Positions 24,914 to 34,383 of a stretch of 44,549 bases of DNA are shown here, one piece after another. The DNA is taken from NCBI GenBank assembly GCA_011042635.1, contig DQWH01000186.1:1-44549 (forward strand), in the 5' to 3' direction. Made by a program: the position numbers and the translations under genes. The DNA is from Bacteroidota bacterium. Its GTDB lineage: Bacteria; Bacteroidota; Bacteroidia; Bacteroidales; VadinHA17. Every line of letters starts with the position of its first letter. Position 1 is the stretch's first letter. The notes beneath the pieces were generated by a model. The model ran no database searches. It was given only the letters and a program-made list of their open reading frames with translations, and had not been told where the DNA came from.

Positions 24914-26857
24914 TTACCTGTCCAAATGTTTACGGGCCTTCCAAATAATTTTTATATCTGTGGCCGGACTGTAATCTCTTGCATAAACAAGATTCCCTTT
25001 ATCGATCACATCTTTTTGTTCCGTATCGGGGGGCAGGGTATACAATATCCCCGGCCGGATATCGGGAAGGGACTGATCCTTTGCGTCGTGAAGAGGATAA
25101 AACCCTACCCAGCTGCATTTTCCTGATAGAACCAGGACAATATTTCTGAGCAGTCGAAGCGGTTTGCGGAAAAGGAAAAAAGTAATCGGGAAACAAACCA
25201 GAAACAGGACGGAAAGGGTCAGATCCAGCAACCGTTTGTTCCTTCTGGAAGAGGGCTGTGTAATGGTATTGAAATGGAGCAGGAAGAGCTCCCCTGGGGT
25301 ATGGATGGAGTGACTGCCTATGACCGACGCACTTTCGGGAGGGGCTATTTTATACTCCACCGGAAACCGGTTCAGCCGGTTCATGCATTGAATGATTAAA
25401 CCGGCAGGGATATCCCGGGCACAGAAAATCACTTCGCCGGCCTGGTGAACCCTGATCATCTCTTCCAGGTCGGCTATCAGGCCAGATGCATCAGAAAAAC
25501 CGCCCGGGGGTGTAGCCACACCGGCCAGTTCACAGGATGTTCCGGAAAGGTTCAACAGTTCGTAAACCCGCCGGGCTTCTTTTTCACTTCCGGCAATGAG
25601 TATTCTTTTCTTTCTGTCACCGGCCAGTCTGAACTGTGTCCAAGGCAGCCAGTGCATTCCCAGCCTGAAAATCAGGAGAGTTCCCAGGGTCCACCCACTT
25701 CCGGCCAGGATCAGCATGCGGGAATACCTGAAATGCTCCGGAAGGAGGGCATAGATTATGAGGATTATAACGGTTCCGGCCAACCAGCCTGATGTTATAC
25801 GCGAAAGGCGTACCGGGGGGTCGTATCCTCCGGCCAGGAGAAGGCTGATCAACCAGATTATGATCATGCCGGGAGCCAGATACAGGTAGAAGCCATCAGG
25901 ATAATTGCCTCCTTCAGGGAACCGGATCTTTTCCCAGAGCGGGGTCAGTATCATGAAACCGGCCAGAATCAGCAAGACATCCACCGCCGGGAACAGAATC
26001 CTCTTAAAAAAACGCCTGAGGATCGATAGCCCTGCACGGCAGTAAATGGCTCCTTTGATCAGAAAGGAAAACAGGCGGGCATGGGTGGACGTCAGGTGCT
26101 TTTCTGCAAAGATCAACATGGCCCGGTAGAACAGGATCACATACTGAATACTCGTCTTTTTTGTGCTTTCTCCCTTGTAATGTATGATAGAGGTCTCGGG
26201 GAAGTAAACCACCCGGTAACCTGCCTGCAGTATCCGATACGAAAGATCAATATCTTCGCCGTACATAAAGTAGTCCTCATCCAGCAATCCCACTTTGTCC
26301 AGCACCGTTTTTCTGATCATCATGAAGGCTCCGGTAAGGACTTCAATATCCGTTGTTTCAAATTCGTTGAGGTGTCCCAGATAATATTTGCCCAGCGTAT
26401 TTGATCTTGGAAACAGCCGGGTAAGTCCCGATAATTTGAAAAATGCCACCGTAGGAGTAGGCAGGGCTCGTTTTGATTCGGGTAAAAATCTTCCTTTTCC
26501 GTCTACCATCCTTACGCCCAGTGCCCCGGCATCAGGATGCTGATCAAGGTATCCTATACATTTTTCCAGCGTATACTCTCCAACCACGGTATCGGGATTC
26601 AGGAGGAGCACATATTCGCCTGACGAATGCCGGATGCCCTGATTGCAGGCATGAGAAAACCCTGTGTTGCTCTTGTTTTCAATGAGGATAACTCCGGGGA
26701 ATTTTTCCCTGACCATTCGGCAGGAGCCGTCCACCGAATGATTGTCAATAACAATGATTTCCGCCTGTATTTTCCCGGCTGCTTTCTGAACAGAATGCAG
26801 ACATTGTTCCAGGAAGAACTTGACGTTGTAATTGACAATGACAACGGATAGCTTCAT
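24914..26857 (-). CDS. GT2 glycosyltransferase fused to a degenerate polyprenyl-phosphate glycosylphosphotransferase-like region
   Basis: The ATG at 26857 gives 647 residues; the TTG at 26866 is the alternative. Residues 1-240 are a WbbL/rhamnosyl-type GT2 domain: VVIVNYNVKFFLEQC, VIDNHSVDG, LLLNPDT and YGEDIDLSYR. Several membrane helices lie at about 285-400. Residues about 415-500 form a Rossmann-like segment (RILIAGSEKEARRVYEL), as in the CoA-binding-like region of WcaJ/WbaP proteins. The last 110 residues follow the sugar-phosphate transferase plan (KRLLDLTLSVLFLV, then SWVGFYP and DIRPGI), but the catalytic KFRSM stretch is missing, so that part is probably inactive. The role is likely sugar addition in surface glycan assembly. 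No glycan cluster surrounds it. Confidence 0.82.
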   Translation of the reverse strand: MKLSVVIVNYNVKFFLEQCLHSVQKAAGKIQAEIIVIDNHSVDGSCRMVREKFPGVILIENKSNTGFSHACNQGIRHSSGEYVLLLNPDTVVGEYTLEKCIGYLDQHPDAGALGVRMVDGKGRFLPESKRALPTPTVAFFKLSGLTRLFPRSNTLGKYYLGHLNEFETTDIEVLTGAFMMIRKTVLDKVGLLDEDYFMYGEDIDLSYRILQAGYRVVYFPETSIIHYKGESTKKTSIQYVILFYRAMLIFAEKHLTSTHARLFSFLIKGAIYCRAGLSILRRFFKRILFPAVDVLLILAGFMILTPLWEKIRFPEGGNYPDGFYLYLAPGMIIIWLISLLLAGGYDPPVRLSRITSGWLAGTVIILIIYALLPEHFRYSRMLILAGSGWTLGTLLIFRLGMHWLPWTQFRLAGDRKKRILIAGSEKEARRVYELLNLSGTSCELAGVATPPGGFSDASGLIADLEEMIRVHQAGEVIFCARDIPAGLIIQCMNRLNRFPVEYKIAPPESASVIGSHSIHTPGELFLLHFNTITQPSSRRNKRLLDLTLSVLFLVCFPITFFLFRKPLRLLRNIVLVLSGKCSWVGFYPLHDAKDQSLPDIRPGILYTLPPDTEQKDVIDKGNLVYARDYSPATDIKIIWKARKHLDR

Positions 26858-26924
26858 CGGGATCAAAAATAGGTACTACCCCTGTCATTTCAAACGAAGC
26901 AACCGGATGGACCCCATATTTTAT

Positions 26925-28142
26925 TCAGGCGTTCTCTTCCAGGGCTTCCCTGATTACGCCGGCCAGGCGTTTTACCCCTTCCACATTTTGTTCCTTCGAA
27001 GCATACGAGAAATTGATGCGCATGGTATTTTTACCTGTTTCATTGCAGTGGAATACCGAACCGATAACGAATGCCACATTTTTTTCCACCGCTTTCAGGA
27101 ACAGCTTTTGTGCATCGAGGTGGGGGGGGAGGGTCAGGAACAGGAACAGCCCCCCTTCGGGTTCTGTCCAGGAGACTCCCTCCGGCATATATTTCCGGAA
27201 GCTTTCCAGCATCAGATCCCGTTTTTCCCGGTATGAGGCGATGATTTTTTTCAGGTTCTTTTCAAACAGGCCTTTTTCCAGGTACCTGGCGGCAATTTTC
27301 TGCACAAAGGTAGGGGTGCACAGATCGGCCGATTGCTTGGCCATGACAAACTTATCAATGATGGCCGGATGAGCAATGACCCAGCCGATGCGGAAACCGG
27401 GAACAAATGTTTTGGAGAAAGTACCCAGGGTAATCACCTGCCCTTTGCCGTCAAGCCCGTAGATCATTGGCTGGTGCTCCCCTTCGAAACGGATTTCGCG
27501 ATAGGGACTGTCCTCGATGATGAGCACATCGAATTCATGGGCAAGACTGATGATTTCTTTTCTACGGAATTCGGGCATGGTAATGCCGGCAGGGTTCTGG
27601 AAATCGGGAATGATATAAATGAATTTGGGCTTTTTCCCCTCATTCTTCATTTCCGACAGCACCCGCCTGAGTTCATCACTGCGCATACCATGCTTATCAA
27701 ACGGGATACCTGCCATTCTGGCTCCGTAGGCAGCAAAAGCGCTGATCCCTCCCAGATAGCTAGGTAATCCGCAGATGATGGGATCGCCCGGATCAATAAA
27801 AATTTTACCCAGTAAATCCAGGCCCTGCTGGGAGGCTGTAGTGATGACCAGGTTTTCCAGACCTATATCCAGTCCGTAGCTGCGGTACCTTTTTATCAAC
27901 TGTTCCCTTAGCAGGTTATCCCCTTCGGTGGTACTGTATTGCAGGGCGGCGGCACCGTCTTTTTCGAGAATCTCGTTACATATTTTTTTCAGTTCTTCAA
28001 TGGGAAAGGAATCGGGAGAAGGCAAACCGCCGGCAAATGAAATTAAACCGGGTTTCTGGGTTAATTTCAACAGTTCTCTGATTTCCGATTTTTTCATATT
28101 CCGGGCAACCATTGAAAATGTCCCTTCAAGATCTGAAATCAT
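26925..28142 (-). CDS. PLP-dependent aminotransferase, class I/II (2-aminoadipate/Aro8-like)
   Basis: A 405-residue fold-type I aminotransferase. The N-terminal ISFAGGLPSPDSFP, LQYSTTEGDNLLREQL and IYIIPDFQNPAGITM are characteristic of the LysN/Aro8/MocR C-terminal group. The PLP lysine is K244 in GTFSKTFVPGFRIGW. No GntR-type helix-turn-helix precedes it, so it is an enzyme rather than a MocR regulator. These enzymes transaminate 2-aminoadipate, aromatic or branched-chain amino acids; with a branched-chain-type E1/E2 in the window a branched-chain role is tempting but unproven. It starts 79 bases after the terminator that follows recR. Confidence 0.88.
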   Translation of the reverse strand: MISDLEGTFSMVARNMKKSEIRELLKLTQKPGLISFAGGLPSPDSFPIEELKKICNEILEKDGAAALQYSTTEGDNLLREQLIKRYRSYGLDIGLENLVITTASQQGLDLLGKIFIDPGDPIICGLPSYLGGISAFAAYGARMAGIPFDKHGMRSDELRRVLSEMKNEGKKPKFIYIIPDFQNPAGITMPEFRRKEIISLAHEFDVLIIEDSPYREIRFEGEHQPMIYGLDGKGQVITLGTFSKTFVPGFRIGWVIAHPAIIDKFVMAKQSADLCTPTFVQKIAARYLEKGLFEKNLKKIIASYREKRDLMLESFRKYMPEGVSWTEPEGGLFLFLTLPPHLDAQKLFLKAVEKNVAFVIGSVFHCNETGKNTMRINFSYASKEQNVEGVKRLAGVIREALEENA

Positions 28143-28220
28143 GGCAGGTAGATTTTAATGTGGGTTGGTTATTCTGTTGGATTTAGTGTATGCTAAATTC
28201 CGAATTGTTTTCATGAAGAC

Positions 28221-28252
28221 AAAAAAAACCGACCTGTTATATACCATGTCGG
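28221..28252 (-). terminator. Rho-independent terminator after recR
   Basis: On the minus strand CCGAC (28248-28252) pairs with GTCGG (28229-28233) around a 14-base loop, followed by eight T (complement of A at 28221-28228). It begins 39 bases past the recR stop. Confidence 0.6.
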
Positions 28253-28291
28253 GACGGAGGAAGGGGGAAAACAGAAGAATATCGGAGTATA

Positions 28292-28915
28292 TCAGCGGGA
28301 AATATCTCCCCGGAAAGGCTGACGGTTAATGATGGATCTTCCCAGTGTGATCTCATCGGCATATTCCAGTTCATCACCGATGGATACTCCTCGGGCCAGT
28401 ATGCTGATCTCCACATCGTAGTTATGGAATTTTCTGTAGAGGTAAAAATTGGTGGTATCTCCTTCCATGGTGGTGCTCAGGGCCAGTATGATCTCTTTTA
28501 CTTCTCCTCGTTTGACTTTTTCTTCCAGCTTGATGGTTTCAAGGTCTCCTGGGCCTACCCCGTCCATGGGAGAAATGATCCCGCCCAGCACGTGGTACAA
28601 TCCGTTATATTGCTGGGTGTTCTCAATCGATATCACATCCCTGATACTTTCCACCACGCACACAATATGATGGTCGCGACGTGGATTGGCGCATATTTCG
28701 CAGATATCGGTATCGGAAATGTTGTTACACTCCCTGCAATGTTTGATCTCTTTCCTGAGCCGGATCATGCTTTCCCCGAAACGGGTCACTTCTTCCCTGT
28801 CCTGTCTTAGCAGGTACAATACCAGCCTGAGGGCGGTTTTTTTGCCGATGCCGGGGAGCTTCGAGAATTCCCTCACAGCTTCATCCAGCAGTTTCGATGA
28901 ATATTGTTGCAACAC
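28292..28915 (-). CDS. recR: Recombination mediator RecR
   Basis: A 207-residue recombination protein that with RecO (and RecF) loads RecA at gaps. It has the helix-hairpin-helix ([20 protein letters not shown]), the four-Cys zinc finger ([20 protein letters not shown]) and the Toprim domain ([31 protein letters not shown]). The start codon is GTG at 28915; the following [13 protein letters not shown] aligns with the usual N-terminus of Bacteroidota RecR, so the GTG is trusted. It is divergent from the sodium:solute symporter, with a 128-base gap. Confidence 0.96.
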   Translation of the reverse strand: MLQQYSSKLLDEAVREFSKLPGIGKKTALRLVLYLLRQDREEVTRFGESMIRLRKEIKHCRECNNISDTDICEICANPRRDHHIVCVVESIRDVISIENTQQYNGLYHVLGGIISPMDGVGPGDLETIKLEEKVKRGEVKEIILALSTTMEGDTTNFYLYRKFHNYDVEISILARGVSIGDELEYADEITLGRSIINRQPFRGDISR

Positions 28916-29043
28916 CTGAATCTGTTTTTCACGATCTCCAAAAATAATGAATTAATGGGTGATACGGCAATTTTTTCTTTCGCATGTTTTTAGTATTCTT
29001 GCAGCATTTAATGAATATCCGGGTATAACATCCCGACCGGCTT

Positions 29044-30498
29044 ATGAAACCCATTGGTGTCATTCTTATAATACTTCTGTATTTCCTGGTCCTGCTCATT
29101 ATTTCTTATTTCACGGGCAGAAAAACTGACTCCGCAGGATTTTTTATCGGGAACAGACAATCGCCGTGGTATGTGGTGGCCTTTGGCATGGTTGGAGCTT
29201 CTCTTTCGGGAGTGACTTTTATTTCAGTGCCGGGCTGGGTGGGCGATAGCCAGCTGTCGTACATGCAAATGGTGCTGGGTTACCTGGCAGGATATGCCGT
29301 TATAGCGGAAGTACTGATGCCCCTGTATTACCGGTTAAAGCTGACCTCTATTTATACCTATCTGGAGGGGAGATTCGGGTTCTGGTCATACAAAACCGGC
29401 GCTTCTTTTTTTCTGTTATCCCGTATTATAGGGGCATCGTTTCGTTTGTTTTTGATAGCCAATGTGTTGCATATCAGTGTTTTCGGTCAGTGGGGGATTC
29501 CTTTTTCCGTGACGGTAACGGTCACCATCCTGTTTATCTGGCTGTATACTTTCCGGGGAGGGATCAGGACCATTATCTGGACCGATATCCTGCAAACCCT
29601 CTTGATGCTGACTGCGGTGGGTTTCAGTGTTTACTATATCAGCCAGGCTCTGCACCTTGATGTGCAGGGTATTTTCGGAACGGTGAAACGGAGTGAATTG
29701 TCGCAGGTGTTCTTTTTTGGCGACTGGAATGATGAAAGGCATTTTCTGAAGCAGTTTTTCAGCGGGGCTTTTATTACCATTGTTATGACCGGGCTTGACC
29801 AGGATATGATGCAGAAGAATCTCAGCTGCCGGAATATCCGGGAAGCAAAAAAGAATATGTACTGGTTCAGCATTATTTTGGTCCCGGTGAACCTTTTATT
29901 CCTATCGCTGGGGGTTTTGATCTATTCCTATGCTGCGCGGACGGGTATGGACCTTCCGGCGCATCCCGACGATCTATTCCCCTTGGTGGCCCTGCAGCAG
30001 GGACTGGGGCCCGCCCTGGCGGTGCTTTTCATCCTCGGGCTGATTGCCGCTGCCTATTCCAGTGCCGACAGTGCCCTGACAGCCCTCACCACTTCCTTCA
30101 CAGTGGATATTCTGAATCCGGGGGATATACCCGAAAACAGGATGCGCCGACTGAGAACCCGTGTACATATCGGAATTTCTTTCGTGCTTTTTGCCGTAAT
30201 CATGATTTTCAGGCTGGTCAATGACCAGAGCGTAATCAGTGCCCTGTTTACGGCAGCCGGGTATACTTACGGTCCCATCCTGGGTCTTTATGCATTCGGG
30301 TTATTGACCAGGCGCAAGGTGCGCGACAGATGGGTCCCGGTTGTAGCCCTGTTATCACCGGTTTTGTGCGGAGTCCTTTCCGCATTTTCTGAAGAATGGT
30401 TCCGGGGTTACCGTTTCGGTTTCGAGATCCTTATTGTGAACGGGTTCATTTCATTTCTTGGATTGTGGCTGATCAGCCTGAGATCCCGCACACAATGA
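29044..30498 (+). CDS. Sodium:solute symporter (SSS family)
   Basis: A 484-residue inner-membrane transporter with about 13 helices. The N-terminal part (SYFTGRKTDSAGFFIGNRQSPWYVVAFG followed by GASLSGVTFISVPG) is the SSS signature in which backbone and Ser/Thr residues bind Na+. The later LGLIAAAYSSADSALTALTT holds the second conserved Na+-site region. Substrate (sugar, amino acid or organic anion) cannot be read from sequence. It is transcribed alone, divergent from recR. TATTCTTG at 28994-29001 (7 of 8 to TAnnTTTG) could be its -7 box. It converges on the acyl-CoA ligase with a 45-base gap. Confidence 0.9.
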   Translation: MKPIGVILIILLYFLVLLIISYFTGRKTDSAGFFIGNRQSPWYVVAFGMVGASLSGVTFISVPGWVGDSQLSYMQMVLGYLAGYAVIAEVLMPLYYRLKLTSIYTYLEGRFGFWSYKTGASFFLLSRIIGASFRLFLIANVLHISVFGQWGIPFSVTVTVTILFIWLYTFRGGIRTIIWTDILQTLLMLTAVGFSVYYISQALHLDVQGIFGTVKRSELSQVFFFGDWNDERHFLKQFFSGAFITIVMTGLDQDMMQKNLSCRNIREAKKNMYWFSIILVPVNLLFLSLGVLIYSYAARTGMDLPAHPDDLFPLVALQQGLGPALAVLFILGLIAAAYSSADSALTALTTSFTVDILNPGDIPENRMRRLRTRVHIGISFVLFAVIMIFRLVNDQSVISALFTAAGYTYGPILGLYAFGLLTRRKVRDRWVPVVALLSPVLCGVLSAFSEEWFRGYRFGFEILIVNGFISFLGLWLISLRSRTQ

Positions 30499-30543
30499 AA
30501 ATCCTTATTTCAGCCTGACGGGAAAAGGAACGGGACGTACCGG

Positions 30544-32352
30544 TCAGTGATTTTTTTCCGCCCGATTCTTTTCCCCGTTAGTATAGGAATAAATTTCCCG
30601 GAGAAGGGGTTCGTATTTCTGGTAAATATTTTTACGTTTCAGCTTCAATACATTGGATAATTCACCGGTGGCAATGGACCATTCTTCGTGTACCAGCCTG
30701 AACCGCTTGATCTGTTCATGAAAAGCCAGTTTTTGATTGATCTCGTTCACTTCCTTCTGGTACCGGGCCACTACTTCGGGGATTTCGATCAGTTCTTTGT
30801 TGTTCCTGAACTTGATTTTGTGCAGATAACACCAGTTGTGCAGGAATTCAAAATTCGGCACGATCAGCGCACTGGCAAACTTTTCGTTTTCGCCTACCAC
30901 CATGATCTGTTCAATGAAAAACGACTCCTTGAATTTGTTCTCGATCACCTGCGGTGCCACGTATTTACCGCTGGAAAGCTTGAATATTTCCTTTTTCCGG
31001 TCGGTAATTTTCAGGTATTTGCCGTCAATGAGCTGACCCACATCTCCCGTATGGAACCAGCCTTCACTGTCAATGGCCTCTTCGGTCATTTTCTCATCTT
31101 TGTAATAACCCAGCATGACATTGGGCCCCTTACACAGGATTTCCCCGTCTTCGGCTATTTTGACATTTGCTTCTTCAATGACCGGTCCCACGGTACCGAT
31201 CATGATCTCATTGGTGTTGTAATTGTTTACTGCAATGACAGGTGAGGTTTCGGTCAGGCCGTATCCTTCCAGTACCTTGATACCTGCTGCCCAGAAAATG
31301 GTGGCAATGCGGGGCTGAAGGGCTGCACTGCCCGACACGATAATTTTGATGTTTCCGCCAAGGGCTTCTCTCCACTTGCTGAAGATCAGCTTGTCGGCTA
31401 TTTTCAGTTGAAGCCTGTAAAACCAGGAGTTCTGGTTATGCAGTTTGTACCGCAGGCCCAGGTTTACCGCCCAGAAAAAGATGCGTTTTTTGATGCCGGG
31501 AAGATCCTTGCCTTTTCCGATGATCTTGTTGTATACGGTTTCCAGCAACCGGGGTACCGTGGTGAAGATATCGGGTTTGATATTTCTCAGGTCATCCACG
31601 ATGGTTCCCAGGTTTTCCGCGTAGTATATGCTGATGCCCTTGTACTGGTAATGGTAATTCAGCATCCTTTCGTATATGTGGCAGAGCGGAAGAAAACTCA
31701 GGCTTTTCGATTCGGGCCCGAAAGGATGGACCTTGATGGTCCCCATCACATTACTCACCAGATTCCGGTGACTCAGCGCCACTCCTTTGGGAAGCCCGGT
31801 GGTGCCCGAGGTGTAGATCAGAGTAACCATATCGTTTTCCCGGATACTGTCTCTGATCTTCTTCAGTTTATCCTTGAATTTCTCTTCATTTTTCCTTCCC
31901 AGTTCAATCAATTCCTTCCAGTTTCTGGCCCCTTCCACTTCGTTGAACGTGTAAATGTCCTTCAGGCTGGGAGCCTTTTCCATCAGCGGACGGATCTTTT
32001 TATACAGAGCCTGGTCGGATACGATGATCAGTCTAGGTTCGGCATGATTGAAAATATATTCATACTCTTCGTTACTCAGGGTAGGGTAAACCGGTACATG
32101 AATAATACCGGCCTGGCTCATGCCCATATCGGCAAAATTCCATTCCGGCCGGTTATTGGAGATCATCGCCACCTTATCTCCGGGCTGCATTCCCAGGGCC
32201 AGCAACCCGTAGCTGAACAGGGTGGCTTTTTCGAGATATTCACGGGAGCTGTAAGTTACCCAGTGTTTGTTGACCTTCCCCGCCAAGGCTACCTCTTTTT
32301 CATAGCTCTCAAGGGCATGATTCAGAATGTCGAAGGTGCGTGTTACTTCCAT
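30544..32352 (-). CDS. Long-chain acyl-CoA ligase (AMP-forming), first of a tandem pair
   Basis: From the ATG at 32352 this gives 602 residues; a TTG at 32373 would add seven. It activates fatty acids to acyl-CoA through an acyl-adenylate. Motifs are the P-loop TLIYTSGTTGLPKGVALSHRNL, the GYGLTETSPV motif, GWFHTGDVG, and DRKKEIFKLSSGKYVAPQVIE. The last motif and the length place it with FadD15-like ligases of bacteria. It lies 159 bases after the stop of a second ligase at 32512-34281 with the same layout and motifs, so the two arose by duplication. Exact acyl specificity is unknown. Confidence 0.9.
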   Translation of the reverse strand: MEVTRTFDILNHALESYEKEVALAGKVNKHWVTYSSREYLEKATLFSYGLLALGMQPGDKVAMISNNRPEWNFADMGMSQAGIIHVPVYPTLSNEEYEYIFNHAEPRLIIVSDQALYKKIRPLMEKAPSLKDIYTFNEVEGARNWKELIELGRKNEEKFKDKLKKIRDSIRENDMVTLIYTSGTTGLPKGVALSHRNLVSNVMGTIKVHPFGPESKSLSFLPLCHIYERMLNYHYQYKGISIYYAENLGTIVDDLRNIKPDIFTTVPRLLETVYNKIIGKGKDLPGIKKRIFFWAVNLGLRYKLHNQNSWFYRLQLKIADKLIFSKWREALGGNIKIIVSGSAALQPRIATIFWAAGIKVLEGYGLTETSPVIAVNNYNTNEIMIGTVGPVIEEANVKIAEDGEILCKGPNVMLGYYKDEKMTEEAIDSEGWFHTGDVGQLIDGKYLKITDRKKEIFKLSSGKYVAPQVIENKFKESFFIEQIMVVGENEKFASALIVPNFEFLHNWCYLHKIKFRNNKELIEIPEVVARYQKEVNEINQKLAFHEQIKRFRLVHEEWSIATGELSNVLKLKRKNIYQKYEPLLREIYSYTNGEKNRAEKNH

Positions 32353-32511
32353 ATCGGGTGGTTTTACGCCCAAATATAGAAAATATTTTTACCGGAATTC
32401 GACCGGTTGTTTTTTATTTGGAATAAAATATAAATTATTAGCCTGTAACCGGATGATAAACAACTCGGTAAGCCTAAGTAAAAAAATAATAATTTTCGAC
32501 TGCTTTTCGAA

Positions 32512-34281
32512 TCAGAAAAGACTTTCGATTTCCCTTCGGTATTTCTCGTGAAGAATATCGCGTTTTAACTTCATGCTCAGGGTGATCTCCCCTGTTTTGA
32601 TTCCCCAGCTATCGGAAAGAAGCGCATATTTTTTAATTCTTTCGGTCTCTCCCAGCTGTCGGTTTTGTTTTTCCACTTCCCGGTCTATCATGTTTATGAC
32701 TGAAGGATGGGAGATCAGTCTGTTCAGGCTGTCGGGAACCTGAAGCTGATTTTCTTTAAGCCAGTTTTTCAGCCGGGCGGTATTCGGACAGATCAGGGCT
32801 GCCACATATTTTTTCCCTTCGCCTACTACTAGGATATGATCGATGAAGGGCGATTCCCTGAATACATCCTCAATGCGCTGCGGACTGATGTATTTTCCGT
32901 AGGAGGTTTTAAAAATTTCTTTTTTTCTTCCGGAGATGATCAGAAAACCGTCTTCCGTCAGCATGCCCATATCCCCCGTATGGAACCATCCGCCGGGATC
33001 AATGGCCTTGCGGGTGGCGGCTTCGTCGTGCAGGTAGCCTTTCATCACATGAGGCCCCCGGCACAGGATTTCCCCGTCGGGGGCGATCTTGACCTTTACC
33101 CCGGGAATGGGAGGACCTACCGTTCCCAGGCGGTGTTGCCGGGGAGGATACCGGTTCAGACTGATCAGGGGAGAGGTTTCGGTCAGGCCGTAACCCTGAC
33201 AGGTTTTCAGTCCGGCTGTCCACATGAACCGTTCGATTTTCAGGGAGCAGGAAGCACCACCTACTCCGATAAAGCGTATCCTGCCCCCCAGAAAATTCCT
33301 GATCTGCCTGTAAACAAACAGATCGTAAAATTTCCTCCTGATCTTGAATTCCAGGGTCTTTCGATGGTCGGGCGGGTATTCCGCTGTCAGGGCCAGGGCC
33401 CTGCGGTAGATTAGATCGCTCAATCCCTTTTTCCGGGTGGCTTTCGTGACAAAGCCCTCGTATATCTTTTCCAGAACACGCGGTACGGCCACAAAACCGT
33501 CTGCCCGTATTTCTCTCAGATTATCGACTATCGTGCCAAATCCTTCGGCGTAGCAAATGGTGGTGCGGCAAACCTGAAACTGATAATTGGAAGTACGCTC
33601 ATAGATATGGCACAGAGGCAGAAAACTCAGTATCCTGTCAGCTGGTCCGAGGGGATGCAGGGTGGAGGAGGTGAGGATATTGCTTACCAGGTTCCTGTGG
33701 GTGAGAAGTACTCCTTTCGGATTCCCGGTGGTGCCCGAGGTATAGATCAGGGTGGCCACATCTTCCTCTGTTATTCCCTCCCTGATGCGTTGCAGTTCTG
33801 CCTCCTGTTTTCCTCCGGTTTTCATTCCCAGTCCGGTAATTTCCTGCAGGGAATGCGGGGTGCCCGGTTGCGGGGAGAAAGAGTATATCACGGCGCCGGA
33901 GCGTATCTTCTGAAGAACGGGCTGAATGCGGGCTATGATGGTCTCATCTTCAACGAAAACCAGCGAGGGAATAGACTGGGATAAAATATATTCCAAATCC
34001 GCTTCTCCAAGGTATGCATACACCGGCACATGAATTGCCCCGATCTGCCCCAGCCCCATATCCAGAAAATTCCATTCGGGGAAACTGTGCACCGTGATGC
34101 TGACCACGGTGTTACCTTTGCGTATGCCCATGGCCAGCAGACCCAGACTGACCAGATCCGACTGTTCCACATATTCCCGGCTGCTTACGTATTTCCAGCT
34201 CCCGTTCCGTTTTACTCCGAATACATCGGGTTTGTGCCCCTGCTCTTCGTACTGTTTCAGAATGTCGAATACTCTTTTCAT
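32512..34281 (-). CDS. Long-chain acyl-CoA ligase (AMP-forming), second of a tandem pair
   Basis: The ATG at 34281 (MKRVFDILKQYEEQ) gives 589 residues. The frame is open to 34476, but those 65 residues overlap the divergent ChaN-like gene and its promoter and have no similarity to ligases. Motifs match its neighbour: TLIYTSGTTGNPKGVLLTHRNL, GYGLTETSPLI, GWFHTGDMG and GRKKEIFKTSYGKYISPQRIE. Sequence differences between the two ligases are widespread, so the duplication is not recent. TATATTTA, about 22 bases upstream on this strand (34303-34310 region), is a near match to the -7 consensus. Confidence 0.88.
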   Translation of the reverse strand: MKRVFDILKQYEEQGHKPDVFGVKRNGSWKYVSSREYVEQSDLVSLGLLAMGIRKGNTVVSITVHSFPEWNFLDMGLGQIGAIHVPVYAYLGEADLEYILSQSIPSLVFVEDETIIARIQPVLQKIRSGAVIYSFSPQPGTPHSLQEITGLGMKTGGKQEAELQRIREGITEEDVATLIYTSGTTGNPKGVLLTHRNLVSNILTSSTLHPLGPADRILSFLPLCHIYERTSNYQFQVCRTTICYAEGFGTIVDNLREIRADGFVAVPRVLEKIYEGFVTKATRKKGLSDLIYRRALALTAEYPPDHRKTLEFKIRRKFYDLFVYRQIRNFLGGRIRFIGVGGASCSLKIERFMWTAGLKTCQGYGLTETSPLISLNRYPPRQHRLGTVGPPIPGVKVKIAPDGEILCRGPHVMKGYLHDEAATRKAIDPGGWFHTGDMGMLTEDGFLIISGRKKEIFKTSYGKYISPQRIEDVFRESPFIDHILVVGEGKKYVAALICPNTARLKNWLKENQLQVPDSLNRLISHPSVINMIDREVEKQNRQLGETERIKKYALLSDSWGIKTGEITLSMKLKRDILHEKYRREIESLF

Positions 34282-34350
34282 CCGGTGAGTCCTGATGCTT
34301 AAATATACGAAAATTTGCACCTCAGATGAACGGCCCGGAAGAATATTGTG

Positions 34351-34358
34351 TAGATTTG
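34351..34358 (+). promoter_or_regulatory. Putative -7 box of the ChaN-like gene
   Basis: TAGATTTG is a full match to TAnnTTTG and ends 25 bases before the ATG at 34384. No TTTG is found at the expected -33 spacing. Confidence 0.45.
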
Positions 34359-34383
34359 AACAAACAAACAATCTGTGATAAAA

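Noticed and set aside
31408-32379. Open frame of 323 codons on the plus strand
   Set aside because: Antisense to the first acyl-CoA ligase, with no family features; a shadow of its coding frame.
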